Assembly: GCA_947044365.1 (NCBI GenBank)
Contig: OX345643.1
Location: forward strand, 4,544,001 to 4,608,000
DNA: 64,000 nucleotides
Origin: Petrosia ficiformis
Taxonomy: Eukaryota; Porifera; Demospongiae; Haplosclerida; Petrosiidae
Direction: 5' to 3'
Shown here: one piece after another, positions 9,891 through 22,241 of the stretch
How positions within the stretch are numbered: the stretch's first letter is position 1
Layout of the letters: each line of letters opens with the position of its first letter
The notes under the pieces: generated by a model
Database searches by the model: none
Told to the model about the DNA's origin: nothing
What the model saw: the letters and a program-made list of their open reading frames with translations, nothing else
Made by a program: the position numbers and the translations under genes

Positions 9891-12800
9891 ATGGCTAGTA
9901 GATTTTTGAGAAGAAAATCATCCGCTTCGACGACTGATGGAGTGATAAAAGGTAATTAAAAATAAACAAATACCTTTGATTTATAGACGGTATTAGCCCG
10001 TAGCAATATATATATATAACGAGCAGTAAGTAATAATTTTGTGTGAACATGTCTTATTTCAAAAATATTGAATTCTTTTCTGTGAATAAGGTTAGTCTTA
10101 TCTGTCGTTTTAGGTACTGGTACGGTATTGCATGAAGGATTCGCAACTAAAGAAAGTGGATCTTCTTTGTTTGGCAAAACAAACTGGAGGAAAAGATGGT
10201 TTCGTCTTGTTCAACGATCTGATGTTGTTACTCTAGAATACTATAGGTTGGTATCAAGTTAAATAATTTCATCAGATTTAGAATTGAGGCCAAATGCATA
10301 GATATGAGAATGTACTTTCTTTTCAAACAGTCTATATTGTTCATGTTATGACCTCAATTTGTTTTTCTTTTTAATATTAGGAGTCGTCGAGATCCCATTC
10401 CTGCAGGATATGTGAAATTAAATGTGACTTGTGAGTGTAATGTAATATAACATTTTACACTGTGCTCAGCACATTCTTTTACTCCCACAACATAATATTT
10501 CACGCTATTCTGTGAATTCCTACACTAACCAATGCACTAATGCAGTATCCTGATTTAATTATTTCTTAATGGGTTTACAAAATAAGTAATTTGTTGGATG
10601 ATGCATGGGTGTATCAAAAGACCAAGAGTGTTGTATACACACTACAGACCTCTGGTGTATATATATATATATATAGTAGGTATGTATATAGTAGGTATAT
10701 ATAACTGTGTATATGTATAATGCATATGGTTATGGCGATAAACACATCATACTTTGGTTGGCATCATAGAATTCGCTATTTAAACACTTGCCTTCATATG
10801 TAGCAGTATGTCTATACCTTTTTTGGCTGGGAAGGTGTAGACTTACTGATTCTCTTTTCAGAAACTCACGAATTAAATTCAAACTCATGAATTAAATTCA
10901 ATGGTCATTCGCATGAAAGATCTTCAAAGGAACATCAATGCTATAGTAATTCAGTAATAGTATTAGTAATATATTAAACTGACTTTGGAGGTATTAGTAA
11001 TATATTAAACTGACTTTGGAGGTATTAGTAATGGTAATAGTAATATACTGATTTGTAAGGTGATAGTAATACTAACTTTGGAGGTATTGGTAATGGTAAT
11101 AGTAATATACTGATTTTAAGGTAATAGTAATTATATTACATTGTATTGTAATTGTTCTTGTGTCCAGTCACATGTGACATCACTCACATGTCACATGATT
11201 TACATGCATTCATTAGATTGCACTAGACCACTGGAAACATATGAGAAAAGTCATCCAAATTGTTTTGCAGTGGGACCTATGCTGGAGGACGGAGCAACTC
11301 GAACATACTACATAAGTTGTTGTGAGTTGATACACGGTTTTATTCAAAACTGCTCAAGTTTACTATGATGTATTATCATTACAATAACTGGTGATGTTTT
11401 CATACTGTGGAATACCATTTTTAGTTTACAATAAGCAAGCTTAACTACTAGTTTGAAGTTGACACTTTTCAATAATTACAAAAGATCTTAAGTCAGGTAT
11501 ATAGAAAGTCGCTGAAGTTTGTACAAAGGACAAATAATGAATATATGTAGGGTTCATTTAAGGAGGAGGGGTTCATTCACTTCCCTTGCTAGAGTTTGGC
11601 CCCCTCTTCCCCCTCCTTCCCCCTTCTTCCATTGGAATTTGTTTGCCAATATGCACACTATGATAACCCTGTATATTGCCCCCTCAAAATCTTTTAAAAT
11701 TTACATTTTGCCCAACCACCCCAACCTTGATGAATTTTCTAAACTTTGAAACCCTGATGTGTATTTTAATTGCTAAAGAAATGTGTAATTTCATGAATAT
11801 TAATTATTTGTTGGGAAAGCCACGGACAAATTTATTTCCAATCCCAGTAAGTGAATCACTAAGACATTTACAAGCAAATTGTATAGTTACTATTTTAAAC
11901 CTCCTAATAGTTGTTGAATTATATTCTACTCAATTATAATATATATATAATTATAATATATATTGTATGTATATCTACATTAACTTTTGTTCCAGCTAAT
12001 TTCAACCCACTAATTTTTTCCAGCTGATAAACTGGTTATGCAGGAATGGATAGCAGTGATTGATGCTGCAATACAGGGAGTACCAGAACAAGCTAAAAGA
12101 AGAAAAGCAACTGTAAATAATTTATTTGCCATGAAGTATAAAGAAAAGGTTAGGGACTACTAAAGTCTGTTCACATTCTCGATGACCTCAAAATTAGAAT
12201 GTGACGTCTTTATATATAATATTGTGTATAGTTTAATGTTATAAGGTTAATACGTGATTATACTGTAACTCATAATGAAGCATGGATTGGAATTTAATTT
12301 ACACAAAATGAACGGGAAGGATAATTATGTGAAAATGGTGCAGGTAAAAAGATGTTTGGTCTAACTTGGTCATTCCAAACTAAAGTTAAGAACATTATTC
12401 AAAGGTCATGGGGAACATGACCTTTGTTTTGAATAATGATTGTATTCATAACTACATTTATGTGTAGTTTAAATAATTCTATGTATAATAATTATTATTA
12501 CATATACATGATGTACTTTCATATACAGTTAAAAAAGATCAGAGAAAGAACCCAAGTTAGTGTAACAAGCTCAATATCATCACAGGATGAAGACATTAGT
12601 TCACTTGAACAAAGCATAGATGACCCATTTGATCAGTCGTTATTTAATGATGATCCTAAATTTCAAGAGTCAATGCCATCCTGTGTCATTCCTAATAGGT
12701 AATAACAACTAATGTCTGTTCTCATTCACATGACCTCAAAATTAGGATGTGATGACTTTTATGTATAGTTTAATGTCATAAGGTTAAATACATGATTACA

Positions 12801-15800
12801 CTGCAGTGCGTAAAAATGCAGCAACGCATTGAATTTTTATGTACATGTACACAAAAAAGAATGAGAATAATTATATGAAAATGGTGCAGTATTGTTAGGT
12901 AAAGTTATGAACAGTTTGCTGATGTCAAAGGTAACCTTTAGATGATGATTATAAATTAATGGTAGTAATTAATGTATCAGCTGATTACAACTTGACCCAT
13001 TTTCAAAACCTGCCTAAATGCTTTAATGTTTGGAGTTTACAATTGATGTGACATTCAATATATCACTTTTATGTCTCCATGTATCTACTGTTTTGTTTCT
13101 TTAGTCTCACTAGAGAAGACCTTAATGATGAAGAGATGATGGAAGAGTTGGATGATGAGTTAAGTGAAGATGAGGAAGAGCGAGGTCTTGAAGAGGAAGT
13201 GGGAAATGGAGGAGCTACAGCGTTATCTTCTTCATCAAGACTGAGACGAACTCCAGACAGTGGATTGACTGTTGATCAGAAACGAGCATGTTATCTAGAT
13301 CCAACTTGGAGACTGCAGGTAATACTTCTGCTCACAATAAGCAATACACTGAAACCCCTCTATTCAGAACACCCTGAAATGAAGACACTTACAAATGTGT
13401 GTTTTATAATATATATTCACCCCTGAAATAAGGAGACCCCTGTAATCAAGACACTTATATTTGTCCCAAGGGTGTCTGGAGTAGAGGGGTTCCACTGTAT
13501 ATCAATATTGTTGTGTCATCACAATATGTTGACAATGTTATTATATCTGTAACATTCTTGGAATCATATTCATCATGGTTCACTTTATACATAACTATCA
13601 CTATAAATTATGCAATATTGATATCGTAGCTTCAATATTGTCATCACAGTTGTTTGCAAAAACACTATTATTGTACGCCAAAATAAATTCTGCATGCAGC
13701 ATTTGGTACTGTTAATAAAAACTCGGTCAGGTGCAGGACAGACAAGGGCATGTATTTTTCAGGGTAGTCCACATAAACTGTTACAGGACAGAACCGGAAC
13801 ACAAATGTATAAACTTTACTAATACACAAAATCTTCAGGAAAGCTCAAGCAAAGAAGATTCCTTACCATGTCCTGAGCACATAGTATACACCAAACTTTA
13901 GCTAAATTGCCTAGATTATATATTACAGTGGAACTCCTTATTCTGTACACCTTTGGAACGAATTTAAGTGTTCTGGTTAGAGGGGTGTCCTCATCTAAAG
14001 GGTGAATTTTATTATAAAGCACAGTTTGGGAGATTTGTAAGTGTCCTTAATACAGGGGTGTCTTCATTTCGGGGTGTCCTGAATAGAGAGGTTTCACTGT
14101 ATAATATACACGTATGACAATGTAAGGTAAATTATATCCAGATTCAAGAACCACCCAAACTAACGCTCATACTTGCTTTTAAATCAGTTGTGAAACTCAA
14201 CAGATATTATCTAGATTTTTAGTATAAAGGCTGGTTCACAATATGACGCAAGGCCTTGCATTGAATTGTGAAAATGATCCACTTCTTTTAATGCAACGTA
14301 ACGCAAGAATAGGATCTGATTCTATCTTTGCGTTAGCTGTGTTGAGTTTGACCAATCGGTTTTCAGAATTTTCAACTGATGCAAAGCAAGGCTTGCGTCT
14401 TTTTGTGAACCAGCCTTAAGACATAAGGAAAGAATCATTAAATAATGGTTTATTTATAATTATAATAGTATAAGTGTAGGGGCATTGATAAGGTTGTATA
14501 TGTTCTCACACAAATATGATGTTCTGTTGTTGTGTAAAAAATATGTAGTTTGAATGGGTAATAAGAGTGCTCCAGTGCTCATTTGAGCACCAAAATCAGC
14601 TTAAGGAGCACCAGATTTTGACATGACAATGCGTGCTGGTTGTACTGTGGTGAGCAATTGCTCACCAGATGTTGTAGGCTTATTTCCTACCCTGATATGT
14701 AGTTTGAATGGGTAATAAAACTACAATACAGTAAGATATAACTGCATGTATTGTGTAATTCTTATAAATTATTTAGCAATGGCAAACATTGTGTTCTTCA
14801 TTACAATCCATTGAATGGACCAAGTCAGATACAAAGGAAGGTATAACAGTAGCAAGGAGTAAATTTGGTCGCAGTAGTAAAGGTTATGCTGTCATGAAGG
14901 TAGAAGGAACCTTACCAGTTAATCCAAGAAATGTATTTAACTTTCTTCAACTAAGCACCAAAGAAGGTGGAAAGGTAAGTTTCATGATTATTATGTTTAA
15001 AATTCACTGGAAAAAAATATCCAGTTTAATGCTCATTATAGGTTGTTCACATTCATTCACCATGACCTCAGAAAAATGTTTAGAACTTTAGTTTGGAATG
15101 ACCAACAACAGTTTTTTCAGCATCATTATTTTTCATGTACATGTAATTATCATTCTAATCCAATGTTTCATTATCAAATTACAGTCATGTACTGATCTTA
15201 AACTTTATTATGAATAAAGCGTAATAAAGTCATCACAGCTTACTTTGATGTTATCATGAATGTGAAAAGACTTTAGATCTTCCATGATATGAATGTCCTA
15301 GAAGCAAAGCAAGGAAAATTTTACTCTTTAACCTTATTCAATTCATTGAACTTACAAGCATCTATTCTATTAATTTTGCTATAGATATAATAGTAAGTAT
15401 ACATTACATAATACATAAGTGCTAAATTCTGATTAATAAGGTTGAAAAAGGAAAGTGAAAAATGATGGTAGTCATTGGGAATTTAACCCAGTGCCACTTA
15501 CTTCAGCCACCAGTGCTCTCACCACTAAGCTATGATACCCAGACAACACAACAATCCTCTGTACGAGGCAACCACCATGTATGTGCCATCTGGTAGTCAC
15601 TAGATTTGATTCCTAGCATTTTTTACTTCCCTCTTACAGCCTTATTAATCAGAATTTAGCGTTTATCTTCTATGTGAGGTGAGATTTCCATATCGTAGTA
15701 GTCGCACTAGTAGTCGTGATTTAAAGTCAGCAGTATTGTGAAATTGCCATGGCTATTTCACCATTCATATTGTTTATATGAATGTTTCATAGTCATTATT

Positions 15801-18800
15801 ATGTTATTCTTCCACAGCTTGATTATTTATTTCGAAATGAATATCTTGCTCAAGAAATTACAAGTGAGAAACACAAATTCATTCAGTATCACACACACAC
15901 ACTCACACACACACACACGCCCATACATATAATGCCTGTTTACTATTAAGTATTCTAGCTAGTTTCAAACTGGTTAAAGATTATTTCAGTTAAATGTTAG
16001 CTAATATAGTCACATCTTTAACGGTGATTTCTAACTAGTCTGTTCAACTACATTAGGAGCTGCTTTGAAACAGTTTTAACTGCTTCTGAGCAACTATATT
16101 GCTTTATTTATAAAATTATGTGCAATTATAATTCTTAAACTTTTGTTTTTCTGAATGTGTAAAGTCTTGTTGCTAGTGAAGCTATTGTGTGTATAGGCCT
16201 GTTAGTACAGTATTTATTACTATATACACAGTCTTAGTTATTACAACACACAATCTTCCAATTACACAGTCATTACTATTTTAAATAGTCTACATGATTA
16301 CCTCACATATTACTGATTACATAGTCTTAGTTATTACCTCACATATCACTGATTACACAGTCTTAGTTAATACCTCACATATTACTGATTACACAGTCTT
16401 AGTTATTACCTCACACATTACTGGTTACACAGTCTTAGTTATTACCTCACACATTACTGATTACACAGTCTTAGTTATTACCTCACATTACTGGTTACAC
16501 AGTCTTAGTTATTACCTCACATTACTGGTTACACAGTCTTAGTTATTACCTCACATATTATTGATTACACAGTCTTAGCTATTACCTCACATTACTGGTT
16601 ACACAGTCTAAGCTATTACCTCACATATTACTGGTTACACAGTCTTAGTTAATACCTCACATATTACTGGTTACACAGTCTTAGTTATTACCTCACACAT
16701 TACTGGTTACACAGTCTTAGTTATTACCTCACATATTACTGGTTACACAGTCTTAGTTATTACCTCACACATTACTGATTACACAGTCTTAGTTATTACC
16801 TCACACATTACTGATTACACAGTCTTAGTTATTACCTCACATAGTCTTCCAATTATACAATCTTAGTTACTACTGAATACACGGTCTTACTGATTACATA
16901 GTCTTAGTTATTAATGATTAAACACTAGTTATTACTAGAGTCTATCATCAGTGAATAGTATGTAATTTAGTATATTTTTTTGTAGGTGAACCCAAAGCCA
17001 CAGTTGTGTATAATGAGATTCAACCTCCACTACCTCGTGTTTCTATCAGAGATATTGTAGCAATGAAAGTATGGGTACCACCAGGAATGAGTACGACAGA
17101 GAAATGTGGTAATGATGGAATAAGGGACTGATAAACAATTAGCAATTTTGGGAGTTGATATTGTAAACATAACATATATAGTGAGAGCCCTTGGAGGTTG
17201 TGCACATATCACTGTAAATTTAATCAATGTTATACATATGGGTATAATTAATTTATATTTCATGTTGGCACATAGGTATTGTGACCCAAATAGGAAAACC
17301 ACACTTGTAGTGCAAAATAATTTCGAACAAACACTTAACTTCAAACACTCGCTATTTGGCCATTTTATACATGAAGTCAACAAGATGTGGTATCTAGGAG
17401 GAGCATTAACTGCTCTTCCTGGATATCAAATTGCATTGACTTCCTGTGCAAAATAGCCAAATAGCGAGTGTTTGAAGGTAAGCATTGTTCAAAATTATTC
17501 TGGCATGTAGTTTTCCTAAATTGGGTAACAGTAATATTGATTAAATTCCACAATGATGTGCAGTGACACCAAGGGCGTCGGAAACAGGGTTGACATTTTG
17601 CGAGTTAACTTTCTTACCATTGTGAACATGGAGTTGACATTCTGGGAGTTTAATTATAAATAATGATACTGAAAGTTGTTCTGGGAGTTTAAAAATTGAT
17701 GTATTGGGAGTTGAAATTATTGTCATGGTCATAATATTATTGAGAGTTGATGTTCTGGGAGGAGGACGTGATGGGAATCCAACATTGTTGGTATAAACAA
17801 TCATTTTTATATTATTAATTTCATCAGATAATAATCACACAGAGTCTTTAAAGCTCAGGTCAAATTGAGACATTTACTTTGAGTAATAAAGGTGCATGTA
17901 GTGTTGTTTTAGATGACGACTTTTAGTTATAGTTGTAATATGACTAGTTTATCATAAATTTAGTTATAGGTATAGTTAATTAACTAAAATAATATTAGGC
18001 TTACTAAAAGTGTTTAAGTTTTAGTTAACTAACTGGCAAATGTTCATTTTAGTTAGTTATAGTTATTGCAGTAGACCTGTAATTTAGTTATCGTTATAGT
18101 TAATTAACTATAATAATATTAGGCTTACTAAAAGGGTTTTAGTTTTAGTTAACTAACTGGCAAATGTTCATTTTAGTTAGTTATAGTTATTGCAGTAGAC
18201 CTGTAATTTAGTTATAGTTTAATTAACTAAAAGTCATAATGCCTTACTAAAAGGGGTTTAGATATAGTTATAGTTAACTAAAACAACACAAGGTGCATGT
18301 ACTTCATCTTCATCCTTATTTAAGGACATGGCCTAGTAATTAATTGATTGATTTTGGATAATCATTTTCACTCGTACTTACTTAAATAATGAGCACTATA
18401 GTTCATTTAAAGTTTGTACCGGTTTCTCAAAGTGCCAATAAATCATCCTCAAGGCAGACAATCTCCTTAATCCTAGGGTTTGGGGTTTATTGTCTGTGGT
18501 AGAGGATAACTCAGATCCTATTTAAGGTGGTGTTACGGTGACGTTAATGATATTCATAGTTCAAAAGTTTTTTATTATTATCTTCATTGTTGTTCATCAT
18601 TATTTTGTTTATAGTTTAATAATTAACATTACCTTACTGCCATTTATTGATGGTGAAAATTTCAAGTTGTTCCCTTGTTGCATTCAAGAGTTACGAGCGT
18701 GAGAGGAACCCATCACAAAGGTACATTTTTAATACAAACTACACAACATAGAGATTGGAAAGTCGCTGTACATGAATAACTTACTAGGATCTACAGTTCT

Positions 18801-20140
18801 ATGAAGGTATTTCTTGATATCTCTTCCTGTTCCAAAGATATTATACATAGTCAACACATATCTCCACATATCTCCATAGAACGTAAGAGTATCGCTAAAT
18901 CGCTTCATAGAATTGTTCGCCCACATCTTTTGGTTCTCTGATTAATTTTTCATAGCTGTACGGATTATTAGAGCTGAGAAAAATGTTCCTCAGTACAACC
19001 CACTGATTTTGATTCATTATAGCAGAGATAATACCACAGGAACGTATATTTAACGCAGTTCTGTATGCGCATAGTATTGTACTGCAACCATAAAATGAAT
19101 ATAATGAATAAAGTATGATGTAGTTAACAGGCAATTGTATGGTTTCTGTAACACCACCTTAAACAGTAATCCACCCACCTCTCTCACCAAGCCAATAACT
19201 CATTTGTATGTCCATTGAGTGTTAAAGTTATTGTGGGTTCATCTTTAAATGATTACTCAAGATAACTGTATTCAGTATGAACCAGGAACCAGTACTAGTT
19301 CTATAGATGCAACCTACTTTGTATTGCATCTGTAGTCAGTTATTGTTCTGCTAATATTTACACACTTTAATAATGTATTACTGCCTTTGCAATTAAATTT
19401 GTAGGATTTGTAATGTTCTCAGTGGAACATCCAGATATTCCTCCACCTGAAAGTGGATATACAAGAATTGGTGTGGACATTTCAGGAATAGTACTATCAC
19501 CTTATCCTGGTCCAAGTGAGATACATTCATAAGTCTCATTCCCAGTCCCTTCAAATAATAAAATACAAATTTATTCAGCATAGTGACAGCCGAATTGATA
19601 CCAAAGTACTCGATACTTCGATACCCACATCTGAAATTTCTGGTATCAAGTAATGTCCAAGTATCGATACCGTTACCGATCACCACACCTCTATTTTAAT
19701 CAGACACACCTATTTAACAGAAAATGTTTCATAAAGCTCTCACATATTCAACTGATTTTGTATAAAATTTGAGGTTGATCTAAACACGTGTACTATACAC
19801 ATGTGTATTATCAAGTATTGGTATCGTACTTGATACCATCAATACTGATTTCTAAACTACTCAGTATCGTATTAAAAATTACTGGTATCACCCACTACTA
19901 ATTCAACATACCTTGAATGAAAATGTTTGGGGAGGAGACTTACCACACCCACACAGACACATATATACACACATGCACGTACACACACACTTGAGCCTGT
20001 TAATTGTTTTGACTAAACACTGAATGACATTATTGTTCTTTGTAGATAGTGAAGTACACACAAAGATGACTATATTAGTTCAAGTAGCATTTTATGGAGC
20101 TATGCATAAAATGTTAAAGGGAGCATACAACTCAGGTTAG
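9891..20140 (+). CDS. PH domain + START domain lipid-transfer-like protein, complete, 12 exons
   Basis: Exons: 9891-9951, 10114-10246, 10381-10430, 11217-11321, 12024-12148, 12529-12698, 13105-13318, 14777-14974, 15818-15863, 16986-17108, 19405-19515, 20046-20140. They sum to 1431 nt, giving 476 aa plus TAG, and every junction is GT-AG and in phase. Residues about 22-158 form a PH domain (NWRKRWFRLVQRSDVVTLEY near the start, closing helix with LVMQEWIAVIDAA). Residues about 159-285 are a polar, strongly acidic linker (exon 13105-13318, DDELSEDEEER). Residues about 286-476 form a START domain (ITVARSKFGRSSKGYAVMKV, IVAMKVWVPPGMST, SGYTRIGVDISGIVLSPYPG, and a C-terminal amphipathic helix). START domains carry single lipids and the PH domain probably targets a phosphoinositide membrane. 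The order resembles CERT-type proteins but no FFAT motif or exact orthologue was recognised. The start is the first ATG before a clean splice donor. Confidence 0.88.
11548..11759. mobile_element. CAGGGTTTCAT-type MITE in a PH-START intron
   Basis: It begins with GGGTTCATTTA and ends TTTGAAACCCTGATG, with a pyrimidine-rich left half. CTTGCTAGAGTTT and GGAATTTGTTTG are shared with the copy at 57472-57612. The open frames across it are repeat-derived. Confidence 0.55.
12162..12425. mobile_element. MITE family C, copy 2
   Basis: It starts TAAAGTCTGTTCACATTCTCGATG a few bases after the donor of exon 12024-12148 and ends in an inverted GTGAAC-like segment. A third, shorter copy sits in the next intron (12711-12940). 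Confidence 0.75.
12711..12940. mobile_element. MITE family C, copy 3
   Basis: AATGTCTGTTCTCATTCACATGACCTCAAAATTAG-like head and interior as in the other copies; the tail is degraded. It lies between PH-START exons 6 and 7. Confidence 0.7.
13345..14102. mobile_element. Pogo/Tigger-like element pair with CAGTGAAACCTCTCTATTCA ends
   Basis: The left end is CACTGAAACCCCTCTATTCAG and the right end is the inverse of CAGTGAAACCTCTCTATTCAG, both flanked by TA. Inner ends at about 13478-13500 and 13923-13950 repeat a similar motif, so this is either one long element or two inverted copies. No transposase reading frame is seen. Confidence 0.6.
14227..14418. mobile_element. Short MITE with AAGGCTGGTTCACA inverted ends
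   Basis: AAGGCTGGTTCACA...GACGCAAGGC at the left is matched by GCTTGCGTC...TGTGAACCAGCCTT at the right. About 190 bp, non-coding, in the intron before START exon 14777-14974. Confidence 0.75.
15041..15275. mobile_element. MITE family C, copy 4
   Basis: Starts GTTCACATTCATTCACCATGACCTCA and ends TATCATGAATGTGAAAAGACTTTA. It lies in the intron following exon 14777-14974. Confidence 0.75.
15421..15660 (-). mobile_element. Foldback carrying a tRNA-like promoter
   Basis: The ends GCTAAATTCTGATTAATAAGG and its exact reverse complement form 21-bp perfect arms. On the minus strand, 15539-15466 has an A-box-like TAGCTTAGTGGTGAGAGC and a B-box-like GGGTTAAATTCCC with an imperfect acceptor stem. It appears to be a SINE or tRNA relic inside a terminal inverted repeat element. 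Confidence 0.65.
15893..15919. repeat. CA microsatellite
   Basis: A run of (CA)n with one interruption begins about 30 bp after the donor of PH-START exon 9. Confidence 0.95.
16297..16860. repeat. 36-bp minisatellite, about 16 units
   Basis: The unit is approximately ATTACCTCACATATTACTGA plus TTACACAGTCTTAGTT, with 32-bp variants lacking ATAT/ACAT. It occupies half of the intron before exon 16986-17108. The open frame through it is a by-product of the repeat. Confidence 0.95.
17340..17476. repeat. Foldback, CAAACACTCGCTATTTGGCC arms
   Basis: The left arm TTCAAACACTCGCTATTTGG is inverted at the right (CCAAATAGCGAGTGTTTGAA), with further pairing through TGAAGTCAA / TTGACTTCC. A relative with the same layout is at 48505-48668. 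Confidence 0.8.
17900..18290. mobile_element. MITE family D with flanking 10-bp direct repeat
   Basis: The element runs from AGTGTTGTTTTAG to CTAAAACAACACA and is bounded by identical AGGTGCATGT at 17890-17899 and 18291-18300. The interior holds a tandem duplication of about 160 bp (TTAGTTAACTAACTGGCAAATG). Relatives lie at about 47925-48152, 56845-57112, 63115-63265 and 63573-63815. Confidence 0.8.
19565..19905. mobile_element. Degraded relative of the hAT-like MITE at 49764
   Basis: The segment carries repeated TTGATACCAAAGTACTCGATAC, GGTATCGTACTTGATACC and a terminal GGTATCACCCACTACTA, resembling the GGTATCG...GCCCATCACTA end of the intact element. It lies between the last two PH-START exons. 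Confidence 0.5.
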
Positions 20141-20849
20141 GAGATATAGCACAATTCTTTAACAGTCATAGTTATACATACTGTTGCTTACATTCTTTTT
20201 GAGAACCTGTGAGAACCTGTTAATTCCCATCTTGTAAAGTTGTTATATGTCATATTCCTAAGTTTATTAATTGTCTATACTTTGATAATTGGGTTCTGTA
20301 GAAGCATAACTCCAGACTCTTGAAGTACTCCTTCAAGAATTGTACACATGTAATTTATATATAGTTAGTTTACAATATGATATGAATTATTATAATTATC
20401 ACATCAGAAGATGACAAAGTTGACACATTGTTAGGCTGTAATGTTTTGGGGAACTATTCTTAGCTTAGTTATGTATCTAAGTAAAACAGATAGTAGAGAT
20501 ATGACTAGCAACATACTTGTCTGTTCTAATATAGGGTTACTTAAACTTGGATTCAGGACAACTTTCTCGCTTATTGGTGAACAGTTGGAGAGATATATTC
20601 AAATAACTAACATATGATTTGTTTTTGTGTAACAGTTTGTATTTCAGATTTTTTTATACCTTGTGTTTTTAAATGAAGTGAAATGACTTTCACGTCATAT
20701 ATAAACTTTAAATTGTGTACATACATGTGAAAATTGGAACTAGTTAATAAACTGGTTTTAAATATTATATGTATGAATTATAATTGTTATAACATAGTTA
20801 TAATATCTTTAAAAATTTAGAAAAAATGTTGTTTTTTCTAACAAGTGTA

Positions 20850-21250
20850 TAGAATTTATGAAGTAATCAAAGCTATTACTATAATGTTTATGCAGTATTT
20901 CTCGCTGACACACAATTTGTTATTTCAAGTGTACATATAATCTGAAAATAAAGTGAAACACAAAACATTAATTCCCATTCTAAATATCAGGTCTCAGAAT
21001 TTATGAAGTACTCAAACCTACTACTAGAATGTTTATGCATTCTCACTGACACAAAAATTTTTATTTCAAGTGTATAACCGGAAAATAAAGTGAAACACAA
21101 AACCTTATTTCCCATTCTAAATATCAAGTCTCAGAATTTATGAAGTAATGAAACCTATTACTACAATGTATTCTCGCTGACACACAAATTGTTATTTATA
21201 ATCTGAAAATGAAGCAAAACATTAATTCTCATTCTAAATACCAGGTCTCA
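20850..21250. repeat. Tandem repeat, about three units of roughly 140 bp, upstream of paralogue 1
   Basis: The segment with AGAATTTATGAAGTA, TATTCTCGCTGACACAC and GAAAATAAAGTGAAACACAAAAC recurs at about 20852, 20996 and 21133. It lies between the PH-START stop and the promoter of paralogue 1. Nothing else is seen in 20141-21355 apart from AT-rich sequence. Confidence 0.8.
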
Positions 21251-21355
21251 TATTGAATATTCTATGTAGTAATCAATGAAATCCCATTTGGCAACTGTGA
21301 CTTTAATTAGTGTAAGAATATATGTAGTATGGTACGTATATATATAGTGCATTTC

Positions 21356-21366
21356 TATATAAAAGG
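21356..21366 (+). promoter_or_regulatory. TATA box of paralogue 1
   Basis: TATATAAAAGG lies 75 bp before the chosen start codon. The same TATAAAAGG core precedes the intact copies at 26402, 34381 and 39851. Confidence 0.7.
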
Positions 21367-21440
21367 TGTTTTTGCATTACTCTAACAGGTACTCGTATTT
21401 TTCATGGTTTGGCTCGATTACAGTGACAGAAGGAAAGAAT

Positions 21441-22241
21441 ATGTCTACAGTAAAGGTATATGAGAATCCTCAATGGTTGCAAGATGCAGTCGCAGAGAGG
21501 GTACCAGGTAGACGATGTCTCGGTGCATTTACGCAAGATTATGCAAATTTTATGAGACAGATGAGTGTTCGAGCAGTTCAATTTGGTGACGATGAACCCA
21601 AAGAGCAGTCTGGAAGTAAGGTTATTATTGATATCGATAAGAAAGAATACAGAAATGAAAGTGAGACTGAAGATGAGGTACAAATAACTGGCCAGAAATC
21701 TGAATCAAAAAATGGCAGAAAGAATTACCAGTTAGCAGTTGGAAAATCCAAATATAAAACCGTGATTGTTGGAGGTAGTGTAGGCTTGAATGCATCATTT
21801 TTCAACATTGGTGGCCTGGGAATCAGTCTAAATTCGAGTACCTCTCATTCCAAAGAAATGACAGAACAGCAATATGGTGAAGAGAAAACAAATGCTCTTA
21901 GCAAAGAATACAGTATGAAGGTAACAGTGAAAATCCCACCTCGGACAAAGTTGTCGGTGACAGTTACAACTTACTTGGTAACTTATCTGGCTCAAGAAAT
22001 TGAGGTTGAGATTAAAGCACCATCAACAGCTTTGCTTCCTGTTACACTAGGAACACGATTTGGTCCAATCTTTGAAAGAAGATTTGTATTCGTTACAGCT
22101 GAGGATTTTCTTCGAAGTTTGGCTGATGACGATGACATAAAGATTATTGATGGCACTTGTCGTACAACAACAAGAAGTTATCTTACCTACCTGGGAGAGA
22201 AAACCACTGTGTGTAAAAGAGCAAAGCAATTAGATTTTTAA
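21441..22241 (+). CDS. Intronless paralogue 1; candidate aerolysin/ETX-MTX2-like pore-forming protein, 266 aa
   Basis: A single open exon. The ATG giving MSTVKVYENPQWLQ is chosen because it matches the starts of the other copies; an in-frame ATG 75 bp upstream lies too close to the TATA box to be likely. The layout is an N-terminal conserved block (YENPQWLQDAV, FMRQMSVRAVQFGD), a beta-rich region with alternating polar residues, a Gly/Asn/Ser-rich amphipathic stretch (about residues 108-135), the IPPRTKLSVTVTTYLVTYLA strand pair, and a C-terminal block ending TYLGEKTTV. It has no signal peptide or membrane helix. This pattern fits small beta-pore-forming proteins of the aerolysin superfamily (hydralysin-like in size and lack of signal), but that is inference. 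It is the most divergent intact copy, together with the one at 23076, and lacks the Cys-rich loop. Confidence 0.75.
   Translation: MSTVKVYENPQWLQDAVAERVPGRRCLGAFTQDYANFMRQMSVRAVQFGDDEPKEQSGSKVIIDIDKKEYRNESETEDEVQITGQKSESKNGRKNYQLAVGKSKYKTVIVGGSVGLNASFFNIGGLGISLNSSTSHSKEMTEQQYGEEKTNALSKEYSMKVTVKIPPRTKLSVTVTTYLVTYLAQEIEVEIKAPSTALLPVTLGTRFGPIFERRFVFVTAEDFLRSLADDDDIKIIDGTCRTTTRSYLTYLGEKTTVCKRAKQLDF

Noticed and set aside
16294..16542. 82-codon open frame
   Set aside because: It is the translation of the 36-bp minisatellite; its repeat is not a protein repeat of any selected kind and the array sits in an intron.
21366..21440. Extended N-terminus of paralogue 1 from an upstream ATG
   Set aside because: That ATG overlaps the end of the TATA box, so it would precede the transcription start; the family start at 21441 fits all copies.
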